Source: Burkholderiaceae bacterium
Lineage (GTDB): Bacteria; Pseudomonadota; Gammaproteobacteria; Burkholderiales; Burkholderiaceae_C
Reading direction: 5' to 3'
NCBI GenBank assembly: GCA_016936875.1
Contig: JAFGXB010000134.1
Location: forward strand, 1 to 35,141
Length of the DNA: 35,141 bases
This document shows, one piece after another, positions 19,127 to 26,720 of the stretch. Positions within the stretch are counted from its first letter, which is position 1. Every line of letters starts with the position of its first letter. Made by a program: the position numbers and the translations under genes. The notes beneath the pieces are model-generated. The model was not told the origin of the DNA, made no database searches, and was given only the letters and a program-made list of their open reading frames with translations.

Positions 19127-19432
19127 ATGGACACTCCCGCATCCCCAGGCACAACAGCATGCGCAGCGCCGCAGGCGACAGTGCGCATCACCCTCAAGCT
19201 GATGGTCACGCTCACCGACTATCTGCCGCAGCCGCGCCAGGGCCACCAGATGGCGCTGGACATCGCCCCGGGCACCACCATCCAGGACGTGGTGGATCGG
19301 TTTCGCCTGCCGTGGAAACTGGTCCACCTTGTGCTGGTGGACGGCGTTTACATCAACCCCGACCAGCGTGACAGCCGCGTCCTCCTGGAGGGGGAGACTC
19401 TGGCGATCTGGCCGCCCGTGGCGGGAGGATGA
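19127..19432 (+). CDS. MoaD/ThiS-family sulfur carrier-like protein
   Basis: VTLTDYLPQPRQGHQMALDIAPGTTIQDVVDRF...VHLVLVDGVYINPDQRDSRVLLEGETLAIWPPVAGG, beta-grasp layout with C-terminal GG. Start codon uncertain. Confidence 0.8.
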   Translation: MDTPASPGTTACAAPQATVRITLKLMVTLTDYLPQPRQGHQMALDIAPGTTIQDVVDRFRLPWKLVHLVLVDGVYINPDQRDSRVLLEGETLAIWPPVAGG

Positions 19433-19731
19433 TGTTTGGCGATCAGGCTCCCGCCAGCGCCAGGCTGGACATGGCCATCACCCGCAGCGAATTCGTGCGC
19501 CAGCTCAAGACAGCGTTTCCTGCCCTGCAAGAGCCGGCGCCGGACGAATTTTCAGGCGAGGATCTTGGCTGTCAGTGGTCGATCCGGCTGCAGCCCACAG
19601 CCCCCACGCGGCTGGGCCTGATCGTGCTGGAACGCTGGCTGGCCGAGATTGCCGTGCAGGCGAAGACGCCGACGCAGCGGCAGCTCTGGTGGCAACGCTT
19701 CAGTGCCCATTTTCAGAAAGGTGGCGGGTAA
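19429..19731 (+). CDS. Small protein of unknown function, last gene of AOR operon
   Basis: ATG overlaps the MoaD-like stop (ggaggatgatg); 100 aa MMFGDQAPASARLDMAITRSEFVRQLKTAFPAL...GCQWSIRLQPTAPTRLGLIVLERWLAEIAVQ. Confidence 0.7.
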   Translation: MMFGDQAPASARLDMAITRSEFVRQLKTAFPALQEPAPDEFSGEDLGCQWSIRLQPTAPTRLGLIVLERWLAEIAVQAKTPTQRQLWWQRFSAHFQKGGG

Positions 19732-20896
19732 GCCGCGCACTGGCCTGCGGATCAACGCCATCGGCGTGCCGCAGAACGCCGTCAAGTATTTGCGGCACCT
19801 CGAACACCGCACGGTTCGGGTGCGCCGCAACCCTGGCGCGAAACGCCGGAAGATCGGCCAGGAAGGTCGGCAGATCGGCCGCAATGGCACGGAAACTCGG
19901 CAGCACCAGGCCATAGCCGTTATCGCGCACCCAGTCGGTGTTGTAGCGCTCCTGCGGCATGGTCCAGGCATTGCGCGCGACGATGACCGGCAGGCCCAGA
20001 TGCAGCGCCTCGCTCAACGAGCCGGGACCGGGTTTGCCGATGAAAAAATCGCCCAGCCGCATCACCTCGGCCACCTCGCTGGTGAAGCCCATCACATGGC
20101 GCGGCTCTGCGGCAGGCAAGGCGCGCAGCTTCGCGGCCAGTTTGGCATTGTGGCCACACATGAAAATGAGCTGCGTGTCGGGCAGGCGCTCGGCAATGGC
20201 CAACATGCTGCGCGAACCATGACCGCCGAACATCACCACGCCAACCGGGCGTTGCGGGTCGAAGCCCATCGCCTGCAGGCGCGCGGCGCGATCGAAGTCT
20301 TGCGGCGCGCGGTAAAAATCCGGGCGGATCATCATGCCGGAAGTGGCATGCACTTTTTCCGGCGCAAAGCCCGCGTCCAGCGCCTGCTGCACAGCGCGCG
20401 GCGAGCCGCAGATGAGATGCTGATCCTGCCCCTGCTCCATCCAGAAATGCGGCGGAAAATCGGCCAGATCGGTCAATAGCGTGACATAGGGCACGCCGGG
20501 CAGGGTGGCCGTCAGGCTGTCAAACAGCGCGCGATTGAAGTTGGGGATGAGCGACACCGCCAGATCGGGTTCGGTGCGCAACCAGTGCAACTTGAGAATC
20601 TTGAGCAGGGTGGGATGCAGCAGACGCAGCGCGCCCTGCAAAAGCTTGAGTTCGTGCCGCAAACCGAGGGTCAGGCCCCGGGCGAGGCGAGCGTTGTAAT
20701 AGTCTTCGGGCGAAAAGGTGTATTTGCGCAGCGTGCCTTGCGGATCGAGCACATCGGTCAGGTTGACCAGGCGCACCTGCCAGGGCAGGCCGGATTGCGC
20801 AATGCTTTGCTGCAGCGCCAGGGCCGATGCCCGGTGGCCCCCGCCAGCGTTGAAATAAATCAAATCGACAGTTTTCATTGGCTGAATGTTGAACAT
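19700..20896 (-). CDS. Glycosyltransferase, MGDG synthase / GT28-like
   Basis: DLIYFNAGGGHRASALALQQSI N-terminus, GVVMFGGHGS, DFFIGKPGPGSLSEALHLGLPVIV nucleotide-sugar-binding C-terminal motif. Alternative start 20878. Confidence 0.85.
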   Translation of the reverse strand: MFNIQPMKTVDLIYFNAGGGHRASALALQQSIAQSGLPWQVRLVNLTDVLDPQGTLRKYTFSPEDYYNARLARGLTLGLRHELKLLQGALRLLHPTLLKILKLHWLRTEPDLAVSLIPNFNRALFDSLTATLPGVPYVTLLTDLADFPPHFWMEQGQDQHLICGSPRAVQQALDAGFAPEKVHATSGMMIRPDFYRAPQDFDRAARLQAMGFDPQRPVGVVMFGGHGSRSMLAIAERLPDTQLIFMCGHNAKLAAKLRALPAAEPRHVMGFTSEVAEVMRLGDFFIGKPGPGSLSEALHLGLPVIVARNAWTMPQERYNTDWVRDNGYGLVLPSFRAIAADLPTFLADLPAFRARVAAHPNRAVFEVPQILDGVLRHADGVDPQASARLTRHLSENGH

Positions 20897-21077
20897 GACA
20901 GTGCACGACACACCTGTGATGTGACGAAATTACCACGTCATGGTTTCATGGAACTTCGGGAATTATGTAAATTTCACGCGGCATGGATTGAGAAAATACA
21001 CAAAATCATGTCCTATTCAGTCTGATGACGGTCAATATCCGTTGCTTACCCCCCACCAAACTGAACTTGGAGTTGTC

Positions 21078-21524
21078 ATGAAATTCAAACTTGCCCTGAT
21101 CGCCGCCGCCGTGCTTTCGCTTGCGGCCTGCCAAAAAGCCGAACAAGCCGCTAGCGGCGCGGCGAGCGCCGCCCAATCGGCCGCCAGCTCTGCCGTCGCT
21201 GCAGGTGCCAGCGCCGCGGGCGCAACCGCCAGCGCCGCACACGGTGCCGTTGCGGGTGCGGCGAGCGCGGCAGGTGGTGTGGTGGATCATGCGGCGAGCG
21301 CCGCGCAAGGTGCGGCAAGTGCCGCCGGCCACGCCGTGGGCGGCGCAGCCAGCGCGGCGGCGGGTGCTGCCAGCGCCGCGGTCCATTCGGGCGCCAATGC
21401 GGTGTCCGACGCTGCCGGCAAAGCGAAAAACGCTGCAGCGGGTGCCGTCGACACGCTGAAGGAAAAGGCCACGGATGCAGCCCATGGCGCGATGGACAAG
21501 GCCTCGCAAGCCGTCAAGCCCTGA
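21078..21524 (+). CDS. Ala/Gly-rich repetitive lipoprotein
   Basis: MKFKLALIAAAVLSLAAC lipobox followed by many GAASAA/ASAA repeats and a charged C-terminus (DTLKEKATDAAHGAMDKASQAVKP); RBS-like ggag upstream. Confidence 0.8.
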   Translation: MKFKLALIAAAVLSLAACQKAEQAASGAASAAQSAASSAVAAGASAAGATASAAHGAVAGAASAAGGVVDHAASAAQGAASAAGHAVGGAASAAAGAASAAVHSGANAVSDAAGKAKNAAAGAVDTLKEKATDAAHGAMDKASQAVKP

Positions 21525-21537
21525 TCTGCGGCAGCAG

Positions 21538-21568
21538 AAAAACGGCGAACTTCGGTTCGCCGTTTTTT
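21538..21568. terminator. Rho-independent terminator (bidirectional)
   Basis: aaaaacggcgaac-ttcg-gttcgccgttttttatt: perfect stem with UUCG tetraloop, T-run and A-run, between convergent genes. Confidence 0.93.
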
Positions 21569-22922
21569 ATTCGTCCGCCTCGGGGTTGTCGAGGCTGAAG
21601 ACTTCGGCGTTGTCGTCGTAGGCGTACACCTCGGCGTAACGGCCCCAATCGATAGCGGTGTCGAGCACTCGGCGGGCTTCTTCCTCGCTGAGATGGTCTT
21701 CGAGTTCGGTGAGAAAGCGCGAGTCGGGCGCACGATGGTTGAAGCGCTCGTCGAGCACTGCGCGGATGCGCGCCACCAGCGGCACGCGCTCGGTCAGGTG
21801 ACGGGCGAACAACTGCTTGCGCTCCTGCAGGCTGCCGTCGACAAAGGTTCGCCCGGCGGGCAGCAGCATGATGTCGCCATCTTCCACCTGGGCGAACCCA
21901 AGCAGTTCCACGCCTTCGATCAGCGGAAACAGGTCGTCCACCGAAAAATGCATGTCCTCGGCCAGATCGGGCAGGCCGATGCGGGTATTGGCATTGCTTT
22001 TCTCCAGCGCGTCCAGCTCTTCGAGCAAGCCAGCCAGCGCGTTGACCGAGAGCGATGGCAGTCGCAGGCCGATGCCCGGCGCCTGTTTGCGCACGGCATC
22101 GCGCCCGGTCGGGCGGGCGGTCATGGCGCCGTAGATGCCTTCGACCAGATCGCGGAACTGCTGCGATTCGCGCTCGCGCGGATGCGGCAGATCGATGTGC
22201 ATTTCGCTGATCACCCGTCCAGGGTTGGAGCCGAGGATGACGATGCGGTCGGCCATCAGCACGGCTTCCTCGATGTTGTGCGACACCAGCAGGATGCCGC
22301 GCGTGGGAATCTTGCGCTCGGCCCACAGGTCGAGCAGATCGGTGCGCAGGGTTTCGGCGGTGAGCACGTCGAGTGCGGAGAACGGTTCGTCCATCAGCAG
22401 CACGTCGGGGTTGATCACCAGGGCGCGGGCGAAGCCCACGCGCTGGCGCATGCCGCCGGACAGCTCGCGCGGATAGGCCGACTCGAAACCGTCCAGCCCG
22501 ATGAGGTCGATGGCCGCCAGCGCACGGGCGCGGCGCTCGGTCGGCGGCACCTTGAGCGCTTCCAGCCCGAGTTCCACGTTCTGCAGCACCGTCAGCCAGG
22601 GAAACAGCGCAAAGCTCTGGAACACCATGGCCAGCCCCGGCACCGGGCCGTCGATCGGCTCGCCGCGGTGCAGCGCGGTGCCGCTGGTGGCGGGCACCAG
22701 CCCGGCCAGGGTGCGCAACAGGGTGGACTTGCCCGAACCGGATCGCCCCAGCAGCACCAGAATTTCGCCATCGCGCAAATCGAGATCAACGCCGTCGAGA
22801 ATGACCAGCTCCCCGCCCTCGGGCGTGCGGTACGCCTTGCGCACTCCGGCCAGATGGAAGATGGGCTGCGCCGCGCCCGCATCCTGTGCGCCGGGCGGTT
22901 CCTGAGAGGCAATGGCTTGCAT
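21567..22922 (-). CDS. NitT/TauT-type ABC transporter ATP-binding protein with AAA-associated C-terminal domain
   Basis: Walker A LLGRSGSGKSTLL, signature LSGGMRQRVGFARAL, Walker B VLLMDEPFSALD; extra ~180-aa C-terminal region (LSVNALAGLLEELDALEKSNANTRIGLPDLAEDMHFSVDDLFPLIEGVELL...). Confidence 0.9.
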   Translation of the reverse strand: MQAIASQEPPGAQDAGAAQPIFHLAGVRKAYRTPEGGELVILDGVDLDLRDGEILVLLGRSGSGKSTLLRTLAGLVPATSGTALHRGEPIDGPVPGLAMVFQSFALFPWLTVLQNVELGLEALKVPPTERRARALAAIDLIGLDGFESAYPRELSGGMRQRVGFARALVINPDVLLMDEPFSALDVLTAETLRTDLLDLWAERKIPTRGILLVSHNIEEAVLMADRIVILGSNPGRVISEMHIDLPHPRERESQQFRDLVEGIYGAMTARPTGRDAVRKQAPGIGLRLPSLSVNALAGLLEELDALEKSNANTRIGLPDLAEDMHFSVDDLFPLIEGVELLGFAQVEDGDIMLLPAGRTFVDGSLQERKQLFARHLTERVPLVARIRAVLDERFNHRAPDSRFLTELEDHLSEEEARRVLDTAIDWGRYAEVYAYDDNAEVFSLDNPEADE

Positions 22923-22945
22923 GCGAATTCCTTGAGAAGCAACAA

Positions 22946-24658
22946 TCAGTCGAGCCGCACGCGCGAGGCGGCAATTTTGTAGAGGCGGTGCCAGACCAGC
23001 CGGTTGATGGCAATCACATACAACGCCATCACACCCACGCCCAGGCCGACCTTCAGCGTCTGCCCCTGCTGGGTGGCCTCGGTGATGTAGGCGCCCAGGC
23101 CCGTGGCGACCAGGGTGTGACTGCCCCAGCTCACCACTTCGGCCACGATGCTGGCATTCCACGCGCCGCCGGATGCGGTGAGCGCCCCGGTGACAAAGCC
23201 CGGGAACACGGCGGGCAGGTAGAGCTTGCGCCACAACAGCCAGCCACGCAGGCCGAGGTTGCGTCCGGCCTCGCGCAGATCGCTGGGAATGGCGGAGGCC
23301 GCGCCAATGACCGAGAACAGGATGTACCACTGGCTGCCCAGAATCATCAGCGGCGCGGTGAACACATTGACATTCAGATGCCAGTGGACGATGGCCACGA
23401 CCACCAGCGGGAACAGCAGATTGGCGGGGAAGGCGGCGAGAAACTGCGCCACCGGCTGCGCCACCGCCGCCCAGCGCGGACGCAGCCCGATCCAGACGCC
23501 CACCGGCACCCAGATCAGTGTGGAAATCGCCACCAGCACGAACACCTTGAACGCGGTGAACGCCCCGAGCAGCAGCACATGCCCCACCTCCGGCCAGCCG
23601 AAGTCGCGCGGCAACACCAGGAACAGCGCCACGATCAGGCCCAGGGTGAACAGCACCATGCAGGCGATGAACACCCGGTCGCCCCAGACGGAAGGTGCGC
23701 GTGGCGCCGATTTGTGCAAGGGCACAGACGGCAGCAGACGCACGCTGGCTTCCCACAGCACGGCGGGCAGCCGCGCCAGCCGCTGGGTGAGGCGGGTGCG
23801 GCGCAGGAAGTCGAGCACCACCGAGCGCGGCGCGTCCACGCTGACGGTGTTGTCCAGGCGGAACTTGTCGGCCCAGGCAACGATGGGGCGGAACAAGAGG
23901 AAGTCGTAGGACACAATGACCACGACCATGGCGAGAATCGCCCAGCCGATGGCCCCGAGATTTTTGGCACCGATGGCCGCGGCGATATACGAGCCAATGC
24001 CCGGCACCGAGACCTGCTGCCCGGCCACGGTGAGCGCCTCGGCAGCGACGACGAAGAACCAACCGCCCGACATGGACATCATCGCGTTCCACAGCAGGCC
24101 CGGCGCGGCATAGGGAAGTTCGAGCTTCCAGAACCGCTGCCAGGCGTTGAGCCGGTAGAGCGTGGCGGCCTCGCCCAGATCGCGCGGCACGGTCTTGAGC
24201 GATTGGTACAGGCTGAACGTCATGTTCCACACCTGCGAAGTCCATACCGCGAAAATCACCGCGAACTGCAGCCCCAGCATGCTGCCCGGAAACAGGGCGA
24301 TGAAGCCGGTCACGGTGATCGACAAATAACCCAGGATGGGCACCGACTGCAGCACGTCGAGCAGCGGCACCATCACTTTTTCGGCATAGCGATTGTTGGC
24401 CGCGATCCAGGCGTAGATCAGGGTGAACACGGTGCTCGCGGCCAGCGCAGCCAGCATGCGCAGCACCGTGTAAAGCGCATATTCAGGCAGATAGCCCGGA
24501 TCGAGCGAGAGCGTGAGGTGTTCGCCCAGATGGAACGGCACCGCCATCTGTCGGCTGGCATGGCCGATGATGAGCAACATGCCGAGGACCAGCGGCAGCG
24601 CGATGAGGTCGCGGCGGTTGGGCAGCGGCAGCGCCAGCGGACGGAAGTTGAGTGCCAT
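22946..24658 (-). CDS. ABC transporter permease, tandem (two-domain) NitT/TauT-like
   Basis: 571 aa starting MALNFRPLALPLPNRRDLIALPL; two BPD_transp_1-like modules (EAATLYRLNAWQRFWKLELPYAAPGL and EAGRNLGLRGWLLWRKLYLPAVFPGFVTGAL). Confidence 0.9.
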   Translation of the reverse strand: MALNFRPLALPLPNRRDLIALPLVLGMLLIIGHASRQMAVPFHLGEHLTLSLDPGYLPEYALYTVLRMLAALAASTVFTLIYAWIAANNRYAEKVMVPLLDVLQSVPILGYLSITVTGFIALFPGSMLGLQFAVIFAVWTSQVWNMTFSLYQSLKTVPRDLGEAATLYRLNAWQRFWKLELPYAAPGLLWNAMMSMSGGWFFVVAAEALTVAGQQVSVPGIGSYIAAAIGAKNLGAIGWAILAMVVVIVSYDFLLFRPIVAWADKFRLDNTVSVDAPRSVVLDFLRRTRLTQRLARLPAVLWEASVRLLPSVPLHKSAPRAPSVWGDRVFIACMVLFTLGLIVALFLVLPRDFGWPEVGHVLLLGAFTAFKVFVLVAISTLIWVPVGVWIGLRPRWAAVAQPVAQFLAAFPANLLFPLVVVAIVHWHLNVNVFTAPLMILGSQWYILFSVIGAASAIPSDLREAGRNLGLRGWLLWRKLYLPAVFPGFVTGALTASGGAWNASIVAEVVSWGSHTLVATGLGAYITEATQQGQTLKVGLGVGVMALYVIAINRLVWHRLYKIAASRVRLD

Positions 24659-24815
24659 GAAAACAGACGCGGTCGGGAATGGAAATTGCAAGAAAGACAG
24701 CCGCCAAGTCTACCGAGCCCGCCGTGAAATTTCGATCTTCTGCCCGTGACAGGCCGCACAGAGAAGTATCCGGGCGTTTCTCGCTCCGATCACAAAGGCC
24801 ATGCACAATTGACGC

Positions 24816-25736
24816 ATGCAAGCCAGAACCTACCTCCGCGCCTCGCTGTTCGCCGCGATTGTCGTCATCAGTCTCAAGCTCCTCGCCTGGAAAGTCACGG
24901 GCTCGGTGGGCTTTTTGTCCGACGCGATGGAATCCATCGTCAACGTCGCGGCGGCGGCATTCGCCCTGTTCATCGTGCGCATTGCCGAAGCGCCGCCAGA
25001 CGCCGACCATCCCTTTGGTCATACAAAGGCGGAATATTTCTCCAGCGGGGTCGAAGGCCTGCTGATTGGCGTCGCCGCAGTGCTCATCCTGGTGGAAGCC
25101 GGGCAACGCCTTACCCAGCCCGAGCCCATCAGCGCCGTGCCGCTGGGTGCGGCCATTTCCGCGCTGGCGACCGCAATCAATCTGGGCGTGGCGCTGTGGA
25201 TGCTGCGCGGTGCCAAGCGGCTGCGCTCCATCGTCATCGAAGCCGATGCCCGCCATCTGATGACCGATGTGTGGACGTCGGTCGGCGTGATCATCGGTGT
25301 GCTGCTGGTGCCTGTCACCGGCTGGCTCTGGCTCGACCCGGTCATCGGCATCATCGTGGCGCTGCACATCCTGCGCGAAGCGTTCTCGCTGGTGAAACGC
25401 TCGGTGGACGGCTTGATGGACAAGTCGATGACCGACGCCGACCTGGCCGCGCTACAGACCGTGCTCGACCGCTTTCGCTCGCAAGACATGCGCTTCGACC
25501 ATGTCCGCACCCGCGTGGCCGGCACCCGGCGCTTTGTGTCCATGCACCTGCACATGCCCGGGCAGTGGTCGCTGCAGCGCGCGGCCAACTGCCGCTACGC
25601 CGTGGAAAAGGCCCTGATCGACGCCCACCCCGGCATGGCGGTCACCATTGAAATGCTCACTGCCGGTCAGGAAAGTCTGCAGGAGGAAAATGAGCAGTCG
25701 CACCACAGCCACGACACGGGCCATTGCCCACCCTGA
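24816..25736 (+). CDS. Cation diffusion facilitator family transporter
   Basis: GSVGFLSDAMESIVNVAAA, PPDADHPFGHTKAEYFSSGVEG, EADARHLMTDVWTSVGVIIG motifs; His-rich C-terminus (EQSHHSHDTGHCPP). Confidence 0.93.
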   Translation: MQARTYLRASLFAAIVVISLKLLAWKVTGSVGFLSDAMESIVNVAAAAFALFIVRIAEAPPDADHPFGHTKAEYFSSGVEGLLIGVAAVLILVEAGQRLTQPEPISAVPLGAAISALATAINLGVALWMLRGAKRLRSIVIEADARHLMTDVWTSVGVIIGVLLVPVTGWLWLDPVIGIIVALHILREAFSLVKRSVDGLMDKSMTDADLAALQTVLDRFRSQDMRFDHVRTRVAGTRRFVSMHLHMPGQWSLQRAANCRYAVEKALIDAHPGMAVTIEMLTAGQESLQEENEQSHHSHDTGHCPP

Positions 25737-25755
25737 TTGCCACTTGGAGACCTCC

Positions 25756-26382
25756 ATGCAACTCACCAGCCCTGCTTTTGCCGATGGCCAGCCCATCCCG
25801 CCGCAATACGCGTTCTGCAAGCCTGCCGTCGTTGGACATGTGGCGCTATCGCAAAACCTCAATCCGCCGCTGGCCTGGTCTGACGTGCCCGCAGGCACGC
25901 AAAGCCTGGTGCTGATCTGCCACGATCCGGACGTTCCCAGCCGCGCGGACGATGTCAACCTCGACGGCCACTCCGTGCCCGCAGACCTGCCGCGAGTGGA
26001 CTTCTATCACTGGCTGTTGGTCGATATTCCCGCATCGCGCACGCAGATCGCCGAAAAAGAATTCAGCCATGAAGTGAGCGCGCGCGGCAAACCTGGACCG
26101 GCTTGTACCGAAGGCATGCGCCACGGCGTGAACGATTACACCGCCTGGTTCGCCGGGGATCAGGACATGGCCGGGCAATACTTCGGCTACGACGGCCCCT
26201 GCCCGCCGTGGAACGACACCCTGCTGCACCACTACATCTTCACCCTCTACGCGCTCGACGTGGCGCGCTGCCCGGTGGACGGCGCGTTCAGCGGTGCGCA
26301 ACTGCGCGCCGCCATCGCCCCGCATGTGCTCGCACAAGCCCGCCTCACCGGCACCTACACCCTCAACCCCGCCCTGCGCTGA
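25756..26382 (+). CDS. YbhB/YbcL (PEBP) family protein
   Basis: MQLTSPAFADGQPIPPQYAF...NPPLAWSDVPAGTQSLVLICHDPDVP...YHWLLVDIP...GYDGPCPPWNDTLLHHYIFTLYAL. Confidence 0.9.
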   Translation: MQLTSPAFADGQPIPPQYAFCKPAVVGHVALSQNLNPPLAWSDVPAGTQSLVLICHDPDVPSRADDVNLDGHSVPADLPRVDFYHWLLVDIPASRTQIAEKEFSHEVSARGKPGPACTEGMRHGVNDYTAWFAGDQDMAGQYFGYDGPCPPWNDTLLHHYIFTLYALDVARCPVDGAFSGAQLRAAIAPHVLAQARLTGTYTLNPALR

Positions 26383-26385
26383 GTC

Positions 26386-26679
26386 ATGCCCGACATCCCG
26401 CAAACTCCCACCCCTACGCCGCCGAAGAAAAAAAGCGGCTGGGGCGTCCAGCTCAGCGGCTTGCTGGGCATCCTCATCGGCATCGCGGTGCTGGTGGGCA
26501 TTTTCAGCCTGTTGCGCGACCGGCTGGTGAACAGCCCGGTGGACGCGCCGCAACTGCAACTCGCCAATGACAGTCCGTGCATGAACGACGGCCTCAAGGC
26601 CCTGGCCGCCAGCGGCAAACCCATTACCTATGGCCAGCTCGGCACCCTGAAAACACAATGCGGGGAAGACGGTGAGTAA
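26386..26679 (+). CDS. Small single-TM hypothetical protein
   Basis: 97 aa; MPDIPQTPTPTPPKKKSGWGVQLSGLLGILIGIAVLVGIFSLLRDRLV; starts 4 bp after the PEBP stop. Confidence 0.65.
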   Translation: MPDIPQTPTPTPPKKKSGWGVQLSGLLGILIGIAVLVGIFSLLRDRLVNSPVDAPQLQLANDSPCMNDGLKALAASGKPITYGQLGTLKTQCGEDGE

Positions 26680-26687
26680 ACCCCGCT

Positions 26688-26720
26688 GAACACCCCAGGC
26701 CGCTTCAGCCTGGGGTGTTC
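26688..26720. terminator. Inverted repeat between convergent genes, probable bidirectional terminator
   Basis: gaacaccccaggc cgcttca gcctggggtgttc: 13-bp perfect stem; weak T-run. Confidence 0.6.

Noticed and set aside
16141-19327. Long minus-strand ORFs of 588 and 533 aa opposite the AOR genes
   Set aside because: Shadow ORFs antisense to aorB/aorC with no recognisable domains.
21567-24245. 892-aa ORF covering ATPase and part of the permease region
   Set aside because: The upstream part is out of frame with the real permease; the ATPase starts at MQAIASQEPPG (22922).
21693-24727. Plus-strand ORFs 21693-22982 and 22886-24727
   Set aside because: Antisense to the ABC genes; low-complexity shadow translation.
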